Source of the DNA: Clostridium sp. CAG:138
GTDB lineage: Bacteria > Bacillota > Clostridia > Christensenellales > CAG-138
DNA length: 45,741 nucleotides
Assembly: GCA_000435055.1 (NCBI GenBank)
Contig: FR879680.1
Span: 21,270-67,010, forward strand
Direction: 5' to 3'
The translations under genes were made by a program, and so were the position numbers. Under the pieces are notes generated by a model. It was not told the origin of the DNA, ran no database searches, and saw only the letters and a program-made list of their open reading frames with translations. The first letter of the stretch is position 1, and each line of letters opens with the position of its first letter. Positions 24,963 to 33,568 of this stretch are shown in pieces.

Positions 24963-25089
24963 TTATCCACATTCAAAGCCGCGTTTAACAGGCATTTTTT
25001 GCAAAAAACTCCCCGATTCGGGCAAGTTATCCACATTTTTACACTGTTCGGACGTGTTATCCACACGAACCTGTGGATAATGTGGATTA
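24963..25089. other. Cluster of DnaA boxes; candidate replication origin
   Basis: The consensus 9-mer TTATCCACA occurs perfectly at 24963-24971, 25027-25035 and 25057-25065, and in reverse (TGTGGATAA) at 25072-25080. A one-mismatch reverse box (TGTGGATTA) directly follows at 25081-25089. Four perfect boxes in 118 bp is far above chance. AT-rich sequence (about 24890-24915) lies just to the left and could be an unwinding element. No dnaA or dnaN gene is in the window. The alternative is a DnaA-titration or DnaA-regulated promoter region. Confidence 0.8.
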
Positions 25090-25136
25090 TTTTGATGCAG
25101 TCTTTCCGCATCGTTTTCAACACTCGAAGCTTTTGT

Positions 25137-25460
25137 TCAGTTCTCGTCGGTTTCAATAAAAAAATCCACAACTTTCCTGTCGGAAATCACACGGCGGATA
25201 TAATTTGATATCTCCGCATGACGGGGAAAATCGCGGTACGCAAGCATATCCTCAACGCTTTTGAAGTCGGCAACAAGAGCCATATCAAAGCTTGCGGGGC
25301 TGCCGAGAACATCCTCGCCGATGCTGAGCTTCAGAAGCGTCGGCGCAACGCCGACAAGTGCACGAAGATTTTCCGCCGCAAAGCGCATGTTCTCCGCTTT
25401 TGTTTTGCCTTCCGCATTGTCAAGAAATTTCCACATCACAATGTGCTTCAGAATTTTCAC
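25137..25460 (-). CDS. Dabb (stress-responsive A/B barrel) domain protein
   Basis: A 107-aa single-domain protein of the dimeric ferredoxin-like alpha/beta barrel family. It starts KILKHIVMWKF, with the conserved early His, and ends with the family pattern DFPRHAEISNYIRRVISDRKVVDFF. Members include small stress-induced or cyclase-like proteins; no specific function can be named. It starts at GTG 25460 with GGAGGG upstream. It sits directly next to the DnaA-box cluster, with which it may share nothing but position. A promoter is visible at 25541-25569. Confidence 0.88.
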   Translation of the reverse strand: MKILKHIVMWKFLDNAEGKTKAENMRFAAENLRALVGVAPTLLKLSIGEDVLGSPASFDMALVADFKSVEDMLAYRDFPRHAEISNYIRRVISDRKVVDFFIETDEN

Positions 25461-25540
25461 GGGTATTTTCCCTCCAAAGGAATTATTCCGAAAGGCTGCC
25501 TTGTTTTTTGCTCGGCAGCAAATGCCTTTCGTATGCGGTT

Positions 25541-25569
25541 ATTATACCATATTTGTATAGGGCGGGCAA
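25541..25569 (-). promoter_or_regulatory. Promoter of the Dabb gene
   Basis: On the minus strand TTGCCC (25564-25569), a 17-nt spacer, and a perfect TATAAT (25541-25546). Confidence 0.65.
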
Positions 25570-25660
25570 TGTTCAATTGGGAATCGGCAATCAATAATGA
25601 GCAACTGCCGCTCGATTTTTGGCATTAATGTGACAAAATTGAAACATTATTTGTTTGCTG

Positions 25661-25689
25661 TTGCTTTTCGTGTCGGAGCGTTATATAAT
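25661..25689 (+). promoter_or_regulatory. clpB promoter
   Basis: TTGCTT (25661-25666), 17-nt spacer, TATAAT (25684-25689). The CIRCE operator begins 1 nt after the -10 box, so HrcA would block it directly. The leader to the ATG is about 205 nt. Confidence 0.75.
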
Positions 25690-25690
25690 A

Positions 25691-25717
25691 TTAGCACTCA
25701 AAGAGAACGAGTGCTAA
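25691..25717 (+). promoter_or_regulatory. CIRCE operator (HrcA binding site)
   Basis: TTAGCACTC (25691-25699), 9-nt spacer, GAGTGCTAA (25709-25717): the perfect CIRCE consensus. It places clpB under the HrcA heat-shock repressor. Confidence 0.97.
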
Positions 25718-25899
25718 TAACCCGATTTGAACCGCCGAACCTCAGCCCCTCGGCGGACGGGGAAGCACCTTCCCGTGCCTCTCTGATAACGCCCCGTTTC
25801 ATTCGGGCAGCAGTTTGATGCAGCCCCGTTTGCACGGGACAATGTTTCTGATTAAAAGGAACACCGTTACGGAAACAATACCTCAAGGAGGTTTACCTT

Positions 25900-28497
25900 A
25901 TGAACGCTAATAAAATGACCCAAAAAACCCTTGAAACCCTTCAGCAGGCGCAATCGCTTGCCGAGGAGCGCAGGAATACCCAAGTCGGGCAGATCCACGT
26001 TTTTCATGCGCTTCTTGACGATCCGGATGATTTGAACGCCCAGCTTATGGCATCCATGGGTATTTCCACGGATGAACTCCGCGCCGCAATCGACACGGAG
26101 CTTGACAAACAGGCAACCTTCGGAAGCAGCGGCGGCGGGCAGGTTTATATGACTCCGGAGCTGAACTCCGTGCTCACCCGCGCCGAAGAGGAAGCAAAGC
26201 GCATGGGCGACAGCTTCGTTTCCGTTGAGCATATCATGCTCGGCCTTATCGAACGCGCCGACTATGTTGTGAAACCCCTGCTCAAACGGTTCGGAATCGT
26301 CCGCGACAAATACCTTGAAGCGTTGAAAGCCGTCCGCGGCAACAGCAGGGTGAATTCCGATAATCCTGAAAGCACCTATGATGTTCTTAACAAATACGGA
26401 CAGGATCTGACCGAACTTGCCCGGGCGCAGAAGCTTGACCCCGTTATCGGCCGTGATAACGAAATCCGCAGCGTTATCCGCATTCTTTCACGAAAAACAA
26501 AGAACAACCCCTGCCTTATCGGTGAACCCGGCGTCGGCAAAACCGCAATTGCCGAGGGGCTTGCTCTCCGTATCGTGCGCGGCGACGTCCCCGACAATCT
26601 GAAGGATCGCAGACTCTTTGCGCTGGACATGGGTTCCCTTGTTGCGGGCGCAAAATATCGCGGTGAATTTGAAGAAAGGCTGAAAGCTGTGCTTAACGAA
26701 ATCAAGCGCAGCGAAGGCAGGATCATCATGTTCATCGACGAACTTCACACCATTGTCGGCGCCGGCAAGACCGACGGCGCAATGGATGCGGGCAACATTC
26801 TGAAGCCCATGCTTGCACGCGGCGAGCTGCACTGCATCGGCGCAACAACGCTTGACGAATACCGCAAATACATCGAAAAGGATGCTGCACTCGAGCGCCG
26901 TTTCCAGCCCGTGACCGTTGCCGAACCCTCCGTTGAGGACACGATTGCCATCCTTCGCGGTTTGAAGGAACGTTACGAGGTTTATCACGGCGTCAAGATT
27001 CACGACTCGGCACTTATCGCCGCCGCAACGCTTTCCGACCGTTATATTTCCGACAGGTTCCTTCCCGACAAGGCTATCGACCTTGTTGACGAGGCATGTG
27101 CGCTCATCAAGACGGAAATGAACTCCATGCCTTCCGAAATGGACGAAATTTCCCGGGAAATAATGCGTTTGGAGATTGAAGAAACCGCTCTTACCGGCGA
27201 CAATGACGAACACACGCAGGAACACCTTGTCGAAATTCGCCGCGAGCTTGCCGAAAAGCGCGACAAGTTCAACAACATGAAAGCGCGCTGGGACAACGAG
27301 CGCAATGCAATTTCCAAGGTTCAGCAGCTCCGTGAACGTATTGAACAGGTTAACGCGGATATTGCCCGCGCAGAAAACGAATACGATCTTAACCGTGCCG
27401 CTCAGCTGAAATACGGCGAGCTGCCCGGCCTGCAAAAAGAGCTGCAAAAGGAAGAGGCCCTTGCCGCAAACCGTGAAAACAGTCTGCTCCGCGACCATGT
27501 TTCCTCCGAGGAGATTGCAAAAATCGTTGCGCGGTGGACGGGCATCCCGGTTTCAAAGCTCATGGAAAGCGAGCGCAAGAAACTTCTGCGGCTTGACTCC
27601 CAGCTGCATAAACGCATTGTCGGACAGGATGACGCCGTTCAGCGCGTTTGCGATGCAATTTTAAGATCCCGTGCAGGCATACAGAACCCCAATCGTCCGA
27701 TAGGTTCGTTCCTGTTCCTTGGCCCCACCGGTGTCGGCAAAACGGAGCTGTGCAAAGCGCTTGCCGAGGCGCTGTTTGACGATGAGCGCAGTATGGTTCG
27801 TATCGATATGAGCGAATACATGGAGCAATACTCCGTCTCCCGTCTTATCGGTGCCCCTCCGGGATATGTCGGCTATGACGAGGGCGGCCAGCTCACCGAA
27901 GCCGTTCGCAGGAAACCCTATGCAGTGCTTCTGTTTGATGAAGTTGAAAAGGCGCATCCGGACGTTCTGAACGTTCTGCTCCAGGTGCTTGACGACGGCA
28001 GAATTACGGACGGACAGGGCCGCACCGTTGACTTTAAGAATACGATCATCATTTTGACGAGCAACATCGGCAGCGATTTGATCCTGAACAGCATGGCAAA
28101 GGACGGCAGGATAACGACCGAAACCGAGGAGCTGCTGCACAAGCTGCTGCGCACAAAATTCCGCCCCGAATTTATCAACAGGCTGGATGAAATCGTGTTC
28201 TTCAACGCCCTTTCGGATGCGGATATGCACGGCATTGTTGACCTGCTTATTGCAGACCTTGCAAAGCGTTTGCAGGCAAACCGCCTGAATCTCAGCGTTT
28301 CCGAAAGTGCAAAAGCCGCCATCATCAAAAACGGTGCCGATCCGCTGTTCGGTGCCCGTCCGCTCAAGAGATACATTCAGGGGCATATTGAATCCCTGCT
28401 TGCGCGGTTCATCATTGAAAATTCGCCCGAGGAAGGTTCAACCCTGACCGTTGATGCGGATGAAAAAGGCAGCTTCATTATCGGGCAAAAGCAATAA
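25900..28497 (+). CDS. clpB: ATP-dependent chaperone ClpB
   Basis: Hexameric disaggregase that rescues aggregated proteins with DnaK. The 865-aa protein has an N-terminal Clp repeat domain (residues about 5-145), first AAA+ domain with Walker A GEPGVGKTA and Walker B IIMFIDELHT, the long coiled-coil middle domain that separates ClpB from ClpC/ClpA (about 400-520), and a second AAA+ domain with GPTGVGKTE and VLLFDEVEKAHPDV. AAGGAGG lies before the ATG. It is a single gene between a CIRCE-controlled promoter and a 13-bp terminator. Confidence 0.98.
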   Translation: MNANKMTQKTLETLQQAQSLAEERRNTQVGQIHVFHALLDDPDDLNAQLMASMGISTDELRAAIDTELDKQATFGSSGGGQVYMTPELNSVLTRAEEEAKRMGDSFVSVEHIMLGLIERADYVVKPLLKRFGIVRDKYLEALKAVRGNSRVNSDNPESTYDVLNKYGQDLTELARAQKLDPVIGRDNEIRSVIRILSRKTKNNPCLIGEPGVGKTAIAEGLALRIVRGDVPDNLKDRRLFALDMGSLVAGAKYRGEFEERLKAVLNEIKRSEGRIIMFIDELHTIVGAGKTDGAMDAGNILKPMLARGELHCIGATTLDEYRKYIEKDAALERRFQPVTVAEPSVEDTIAILRGLKERYEVYHGVKIHDSALIAAATLSDRYISDRFLPDKAIDLVDEACALIKTEMNSMPSEMDEISREIMRLEIEETALTGDNDEHTQEHLVEIRRELAEKRDKFNNMKARWDNERNAISKVQQLRERIEQVNADIARAENEYDLNRAAQLKYGELPGLQKELQKEEALAANRENSLLRDHVSSEEIAKIVARWTGIPVSKLMESERKKLLRLDSQLHKRIVGQDDAVQRVCDAILRSRAGIQNPNRPIGSFLFLGPTGVGKTELCKALAEALFDDERSMVRIDMSEYMEQYSVSRLIGAPPGYVGYDEGGQLTEAVRRKPYAVLLFDEVEKAHPDVLNVLLQVLDDGRITDGQGRTVDFKNTIIILTSNIGSDLILNSMAKDGRITTETEELLHKLLRTKFRPEFINRLDEIVFFNALSDADMHGIVDLLIADLAKRLQANRLNLSVSESAKAAIIKNGADPLFGARPLKRYIQGHIESLLARFIIENSPEEGSTLTVDADEKGSFIIGQKQ

Positions 28498-28604
28498 CGG
28501 AAGCGCGGCGGGAACCGTATGAATTTCTCCCTTGTCAACCCATCGGTTCCCGAATTTCCGAATTCCGATTTTTTCATCCCGATTTTTCATTACGAAGAAA
28601 AAAG

Positions 28605-28646
28605 AAATCCCCCGCGTGCAAGGGAGGCATACGCGGGGGATTTTTT
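28605..28646. terminator. Bidirectional terminator after clpB
   Basis: AAATCCCCCGCGT (28605-28617) pairs perfectly with ACGCGGGGGATTT (28631-28643), followed by TTT and preceded by an A-rich run. Confidence 0.9.
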
Positions 28647-28731
28647 CGGCTCAGCGCCGACAGCCGGTGCAGCTCGCGGAACACGCAAACACGGGATCCG
28701 CAGAAAAACACCAATCATTTATGTTGCTTTT

Positions 28732-28926
28732 TCAGTCCTCGTTCACAAGCATACTTATTGCAGCTATGACTTCTTCCAACGACTGTTTTTTCAGCGAGTA
28801 GTACGGTCGTCCGCTTTCTGCATTGCATTCCACAAGTCCAAGCGTTAAAAGTTTTGACATATGATAAAAGACTTTTTGTCTCGTCAATCCGAATTTATCG
28901 GCAATCTCGCCCCCGGACAATGACAA
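28732..28926 (-). pseudogene. Winged-helix regulator fragment, N-terminus missing
   Basis: The C-terminal two thirds of a small ArsR/MarR-like winged-helix protein: GGEIADKFGLTRQKVFYHMSKLLTLGLVE, then GRPYYSLKK. The frame stays open to 28983, but upstream of about 28926 it only mirrors the + strand fragment and makes no sense as an HTH N-terminus. It is cut at the point where a second wHTH fragment begins on the other strand. Confidence 0.6.
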
Positions 28927-29057
28927 CCCCGAACATTTATCATCATATGGGCAAGCTTGTGCAGGCAAAGTTTGTGAACACACGAATTGACCGCAACCGG
29001 AATTATTACAGTATCAACCAATTGCTTGACGAACTGAAGGGCATTCTGCGCTGCTGA
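28920..29057 (+). pseudogene. Second winged-helix fragment, N-terminus missing
   Basis: Reads TTPNIYHHMGKLVQAKFV, then NRNYYSINQLLDELKGILRC, the recognition helix and wing of an ArsR-like regulator without its first half. No ribosome-binding site precedes the ATG at 28920. It aligns by eye with the minus-strand fragment (YHM-KL ... YYS), and the two meet head to head at about 28915-28926. Confidence 0.6.
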
Positions 29058-29150
29058 CGGCAAGCCGCGGTTTTTAAACCGCTTTGAGCCGTGTGCCGAA
29101 CAATTGAGCGCAAACCAAAATGAATTAAGCTGTGTGGTAACTCAGATAAA

Positions 29151-29217
29151 GAGTGAGCAGGTTCAGACAGCCTGCTCACTCCCGGGGAGCGGGCTGCCTG
29201 TTCGCTCTCCGTTTTTT
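29151..29217. terminator. Double hairpin terminator
   Basis: GAGTGAGCAGG (29151-29161) pairs perfectly with CCTGCTCACTC (29171-29181). A second stem GAGCGGGC/GTTCGCTC (29187-29207) is followed by TTTTTT on the + strand. It ends the minus-strand fucosidase operon and probably + strand transcripts too. Confidence 0.8.
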
Positions 29218-29227
29218 GTTATTGTTT

Positions 29228-30571
29228 TCAATTTCCGGTATCTTTTCGGATTTTCAACACGAGAACAGTGTCAACTTCATCCGGCAATGCGTAAGTATAA
29301 ACCGGGTTTGCGCCGAAACTTACAAGCGGTGTTTCCCGATACAGCACCGAATTCCATGCCTCCCCGCGGCGAAGCTCGCTGCCCGTTGCCGCAAGCCGCA
29401 CCGACTCAAGCGCATCCGCCCGTATCCCGAAAAGCGGCAGCGCACCGAGGGACGGTTCGAAAACATGCGCAAAAACCGTTCGGAATTGTTCATCCTCCCG
29501 CATTTCAAGCGGCTCCGTATACCTTCCCCATTCGGGTTTTTCGATTTCGCTGTGTCCGCAGTTGTAAATGCTGCCTCCGTTTTTCGAAAGCCACGCGCCG
29601 ACTTTCCGAAGCTCTTCAACCGCCGTTTCGGGGAAATTCCCCCGTGCATCCGGGCCGACGTTCAAAATCATGTTTCCGCCCTTTGAAACGCACTCAACGA
29701 GCTTTTTTATTACGAGTGCTGCTGATTTATAGTTTTTGTCGCTTTCGCAATAACCCCAGTGATCGTTCAGCGTTGCGCAAAGTTCCCACGGAATGCGCTC
29801 CCCACGTTCATCGAATATGCCCTGCGGCGGAATTATCTGCTCCGGGCTTACAAAATCTCCGCTGTACGGCAGCGGCGAGGCGGTTGCAATGCTTCCGTAT
29901 TTTTCGCCGGAACCTTCAAGCCTGTTGTCAATGCAGACATTCGGCTGATATTTACGCACCATTGAAATGAGGTCGGAAGCCCGCCATTTTTCGCCCGCCA
30001 TATCATCATAGGAAAAATCGAACCAAAGCAGGTCAAGTTTGCCGTAGCCGGTAACGAGTTCCTTTACCTGCCCGTGCATGAAGTTAAGATAGTTGTCAAA
30101 ATCAATTTGTTCGCCGCAATATTCTTCGCGGCCGCGCATCGGATGATGCCTGTCCGCATATTTCGGGAAATCCGGATGGCTCCAATCAAGCAGCGAAAAA
30201 TACAGCCCGACGGCAATGCCTTCCGCACGGAATGCTTCCAGAAACTCACGCACAATATCCCGCCCGAAACGCGTGTTTGTGGATTTATATTCCGTCAATT
30301 TGCTGTCAAAAAGACAGAAACCGTCGTGATGCTTCGCCGTTAAAACAGCGTATTTCATTCCCGCCTGCCTGCAAACCGATGCCCAGCGTTTTGCATCAAA
30401 ATCAGTCGGGTTAAACTCATCAAAGTATTTTTTGTATTGCGAAACGCTCATTTTTTCATTGGACATCACCCATTCGCCCCTTGCGGGAATTGCATAAAGG
30501 CCCCAGTGGATGAACATTCCGAAGCGCATCGCGCAGAATTTCCTTGTTCTTTCGTAAATTTCCCGATTCAT
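29228..30571 (-). CDS. GH29 alpha-L-fucosidase
   Basis: Retaining glycoside hydrolase that removes L-fucose from glycans. The 447-aa protein starts with the family block MRFGMFIHWGLYAIPARGEWVM, has YAVLTAKHHDGFCLFDS (His81-His82), and the nucleophile region KLDLLWFDFSYDD with Asp185. There is no signal peptide, so it acts in the cytoplasm, presumably on imported oligosaccharides. The acid/base residue cannot be assigned by eye. GGAGA lies before the ATG. It is the last gene of a three-gene operon with the M81 and CBM9-like genes; three operator-like repeats separate it from the M81 gene. Confidence 0.93.
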   Translation of the reverse strand: MNREIYERTRKFCAMRFGMFIHWGLYAIPARGEWVMSNEKMSVSQYKKYFDEFNPTDFDAKRWASVCRQAGMKYAVLTAKHHDGFCLFDSKLTEYKSTNTRFGRDIVREFLEAFRAEGIAVGLYFSLLDWSHPDFPKYADRHHPMRGREEYCGEQIDFDNYLNFMHGQVKELVTGYGKLDLLWFDFSYDDMAGEKWRASDLISMVRKYQPNVCIDNRLEGSGEKYGSIATASPLPYSGDFVSPEQIIPPQGIFDERGERIPWELCATLNDHWGYCESDKNYKSAALVIKKLVECVSKGGNMILNVGPDARGNFPETAVEELRKVGAWLSKNGGSIYNCGHSEIEKPEWGRYTEPLEMREDEQFRTVFAHVFEPSLGALPLFGIRADALESVRLAATGSELRRGEAWNSVLYRETPLVSFGANPVYTYALPDEVDTVLVLKIRKDTGN

Positions 30572-30598
30572 TTCCGTCTCCGTTCAAAAAATCCGATT

Positions 30599-30645
30599 TC
30601 GCAAACACTGTGTTTCGCAAACACTGTGTTCGTAAACACTGTGTT
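30599..30645. repeat. Three tandem AAACACTGTGTT elements upstream of the GH29 gene
   Basis: TCGCAAACACTGTGTT occurs at 30599-30614 and 30615-30630, with a third variant CGTAAACACTGTGTT at 30631-30645. Each contains the inverted repeat AACAC-T-GTGTT. They sit 28-74 nt upstream of the fucosidase start, where a repressor could act. Confidence 0.9.
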
Positions 30646-30663
30646 CCCGCGTTCCGGAGCATG

Positions 30664-32166
30664 TTATTTTGTTTTGCGAATAAGGTTTTCGGCGGGCTCG
30701 AACGAAAAATCCTTATCCAGTGGAAAAATCGGACGCGGAATATGCCTGTAATCAAGGCTTGTCAAATCCTCGTTCGTGCTGCCCTTTGAAAGTGCCATAA
30801 TGCTGCGTTTTGCATATGCTGCCTGCTGCGCGGTGAGATAACCCAGTTTGCATACCACAAGCTGCATATCGGCAGGATTCCTTCCCAAATCGCCGAACAC
30901 GGCAGGCAAGCCGTAACCGATATGGTTTTCGCTCAGCACAATATCAACGCCGCATGAGCGGAAAAGAGCAATATCGCCGACTCCGTGAAATTTATTCCAG
31001 CCTTTGATATAGGCGAGAACCGTTCCCTTTGCCGTAATCGGAACCGAAGAGCTTCTGTCGAACTTTGCTCCGAAAGTCAACGTCAGCTCCTGCCCGACCT
31101 TGTCCCTGCAAAGAAGGGTTGCTTCCGGGTCGTAGATTCCGCCGAATACCACAGGCGTTTCAAGCTCGTCGGTACGTGGATCTTCCATTATGCGGCGCAG
31201 GAAGCCCGTGCAGTCCGATGTTGAACCCGCGGTGGGGTTATCCCCCGAATCCGAAAGATAAATCGGAAACGGACCGCCGGTTCGAACCCCTTCGAATGCC
31301 GCATCCAGAGCTTCCGCTTCGGAATATGTTTCCGTTTGAAAACAAAAATCATCGCGGCGCGCCCACAGCTCCTCGGCAAGGCGAATTGCACATTCATCCG
31401 CAAGAGCCTGATTTTCTGCCGTGACGTACACTGCGGCAGAGCTGTTTTCATTGTCGCACCACGGAAAACCCATTAAATACGATGCCGCAAGAATGCCCGG
31501 CTCACGCTCCGCCGCCCTCGTTTTTTCGGCAAGCGAGCGCATGGGTTCCACCGTTGAAGAGGATTTTTCGCCCGCAACAAGGAAAGGAACGCGCACCCAG
31601 GCGGATTTCGCTTTCACTCCGCGTTCAAGGGCTGCAATCGTCATCTCGGCCGCTTTAACACCCGTTTCGTATCTGTCCGTATGCGGTGCACATTTAAATG
31701 CCGCAAATCCGTCGGCATTATCGTGCATACGCTGCGTCATTGTTGTGTGCGTGTCGAGCGAACAGAAAATCGGAATTTCGGGCAGCGCGACGCGAAGCTC
31801 CTCCAGAAGAAAGCCCTCCGCATCGCCCAAACCGTGAATATACATTGAGCCGTGCAATGCAAGTGCCGCCGCATCAAGCGGCTGCCTTTTGTTTTCCGCA
31901 ACAGCGGTTTCGATAATCTCTTTTTTTATTTTGTTATAAAAATCAATATCAACCTCACCGTTCGGCACCGCGCTTGTAAAAACGGAAGGCACAACCTCGT
32001 ATCCTGCCGCAAGCAGGGTCTTGATTATTCCCGTTGCGGCATCGTTTTCCTTGAATCTGTTGAAAATTTCCGCCCCGCGAATGACCGTAAATTCGCTTTC
32101 GCCCGCAATAATCGGGTTGAACGAATTTGATTCATGGTGCATCGATGCAGTGAAAACCCGTTTCAT
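30664..32166 (-). CDS. M81 family metallopeptidase (MlrC-like)
   Basis: A 500-aa protein of the MlrC/DUF1485 family. Hallmarks are RVFTASMHHESNSFNP at the N-terminus (His/Glu metal site), ALALHGSM, SLDTHTTMTQRM, CAPHTDRYETG and DSGDNPTAGSTSD. The founding member cleaves linearised microcystin, but most family members sit in sugar or amino-acid catabolic clusters with unknown substrate. No signal peptide. AAAGGAG lies before the ATG. The start is 11 nt after the CBM9-like gene stop, so the two are co-transcribed. Confidence 0.92.
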   Translation of the reverse strand: MKRVFTASMHHESNSFNPIIAGESEFTVIRGAEIFNRFKENDAATGIIKTLLAAGYEVVPSVFTSAVPNGEVDIDFYNKIKKEIIETAVAENKRQPLDAAALALHGSMYIHGLGDAEGFLLEELRVALPEIPIFCSLDTHTTMTQRMHDNADGFAAFKCAPHTDRYETGVKAAEMTIAALERGVKAKSAWVRVPFLVAGEKSSSTVEPMRSLAEKTRAAEREPGILAASYLMGFPWCDNENSSAAVYVTAENQALADECAIRLAEELWARRDDFCFQTETYSEAEALDAAFEGVRTGGPFPIYLSDSGDNPTAGSTSDCTGFLRRIMEDPRTDELETPVVFGGIYDPEATLLCRDKVGQELTLTFGAKFDRSSSVPITAKGTVLAYIKGWNKFHGVGDIALFRSCGVDIVLSENHIGYGLPAVFGDLGRNPADMQLVVCKLGYLTAQQAAYAKRSIMALSKGSTNEDLTSLDYRHIPRPIFPLDKDFSFEPAENLIRKTK

Positions 32167-32177
32167 ACTTTTCTCCT

Positions 32178-33251
32178 TTACTCAATGTAATTAAATCCGT
32201 CGCATTGGACAACCATTGTTTTTCCGCACGTCAGTTTGCGGCTCAGTTCAAAATACCGTGATGTTGTTTCAACGATTGTTTTTTTCGCAGCATCCGCATC
32301 GTATGCGAACCCCGTCGGAAGGCAGGCCGCCGCTTCCTCCGCCGTTTTTGCAAAGCATCCGAAACGGCGATAGTATTCATGCTGCGCATAATAAATTTTG
32401 TACATTTCGAGCTTTATCTTCTCTTCCTCCGGCATCGGGCAGCTTTCACCGTTTTCGGTAAAAAAGACATATGCCCATGTTTCCGGGTAATGTATATCGA
32501 TAAGTCCCGTTGCTGCCCAAACCCAGTTATCTTCGGGCAGGGGTTTTCCGTCCGTGCCTGTGCGTTTTGCATATTTTCCGTCGGCAACGTCAACCGTCCA
32601 TTGCACGCGCGAGAAATTCATCCGCCAAACTTCACCCGTCGTTGGTGCATTGCGCACAGGATAGCAGCGTTCAAGTTCGGGAGGATTTTTTTCTTTCGAG
32701 TAGGTCTCCGTCAATCCGGCGAACGGAATTTTAATTTCAACCGACCAAAATTTGTTGTCTGCCGCGGGATTGTTTACCTCTCCGGAAATCATGCAGGCGG
32801 TTTCAACCCCGGGCATGTTCCACGCAGTGACGGATCTTCCTCCGTTTCTGTACGGCATTGTAAGGAGCAAATCCCATTGCGTGTTGAACGCATTCATTTC
32901 AAGTTCCATGTAATTATGCGTCGATCCGCTCGGGTCAATAAAAACCTCGAAATCATTATCGTAATACATGACACTGTCGCGCTGTTTTATCGTTGCCCAG
33001 ATTTCATTGCCTTCCAGCAGGGCAGCAATATAGAGGTTCCGCTCATCCCAGCAGATTTTTGCTCGGGTGCGGAAACGCGGCGTCGGAAAGTCACCGCCGC
33101 TGATATCAACAAAATCCTCGGTAAACGGCACATTATTCCAGAACGGTTTATTAATATTTCCGTCAAGCACCAATTCGCCCGCCGCTTTCGGGCAAAAGTA
33201 TATCGGCGGGTGCGGCGCGAGGCGCGGCATAGGTACGGGAGCTTCAAACAT
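32178..33251 (-). CDS. CBM9-like (DOMON type 9) domain protein
   Basis: A 357-aa protein whose first two thirds match family-9-like carbohydrate-binding modules: LVLDGNINKPFW, the strand ARAKICWDERNLYIAALLEG-type block near residues 62-82, then DNDFEVFIDPSGSTHNYMELE, and ETWAYVFF. The last ~90 residues are helical and unrecognised. There is no signal peptide, which is odd for a surface glycan binder, so it is likely intracellular. GGAGGATGA precedes the ATG. First gene of the operon with the M81 peptidase and GH29 fucosidase, behind a near-consensus promoter. Confidence 0.82.
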   Translation of the reverse strand: MFEAPVPMPRLAPHPPIYFCPKAAGELVLDGNINKPFWNNVPFTEDFVDISGGDFPTPRFRTRAKICWDERNLYIAALLEGNEIWATIKQRDSVMYYDNDFEVFIDPSGSTHNYMELEMNAFNTQWDLLLTMPYRNGGRSVTAWNMPGVETACMISGEVNNPAADNKFWSVEIKIPFAGLTETYSKEKNPPELERCYPVRNAPTTGEVWRMNFSRVQWTVDVADGKYAKRTGTDGKPLPEDNWVWAATGLIDIHYPETWAYVFFTENGESCPMPEEEKIKLEMYKIYYAQHEYYRRFGCFAKTAEEAAACLPTGFAYDADAAKKTIVETTSRYFELSRKLTCGKTMVVQCDGFNYIE

Positions 33252-33343
33252 GGACTCATCCTCCGTGCTGTTTTAAATCGGCTTAAAAAAAGAACCCGAA
33301 TTCCTTTTGCAAAAGCCGAAATGTTTTTAATAGTCCTTACAGA

Positions 33344-33372
33344 ATTCTATCATCTGTCCGCATATGTGTCAA
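33344..33372 (-). promoter_or_regulatory. Near-consensus promoter of the CBM9/M81/GH29 operon
   Basis: Minus strand: perfect TTGACA (33367-33372), 17-nt spacer, TAGAAT (33344-33349). Leader of about 85 nt. Between this promoter and the terminator at 33429 nothing else was seen. Confidence 0.85.
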
Positions 33373-33428
33373 CCGCGCCGAAGCTGCCCGCTTCGCAATG
33401 TTCGCAGCGTGCGTCATGCTCCGAAAGC

Positions 33429-33475
33429 AAAAAAGAGCCGAGGGGAAAGAAGTTCTGAGTCCGTTCCCCCGGCTC
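33429..33475 (-). terminator. Terminator of the cytidylate-kinase-like gene
   Basis: On the minus strand GAGCC-GGGGGAA pairs with TTCCCC-TC-GGCTC (33435-33475), followed by TTTTTT (33429-33434). Confidence 0.8.
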
Positions 33476-33568
33476 GGCGATATTTAACGGCTTCGGTCTT
33501 TTCAAAACTCAAACTGCGCAGAATTAATTTTGTCAAGTGACCGAGGCCTCCCGTTTTCCAGTTTTAAA

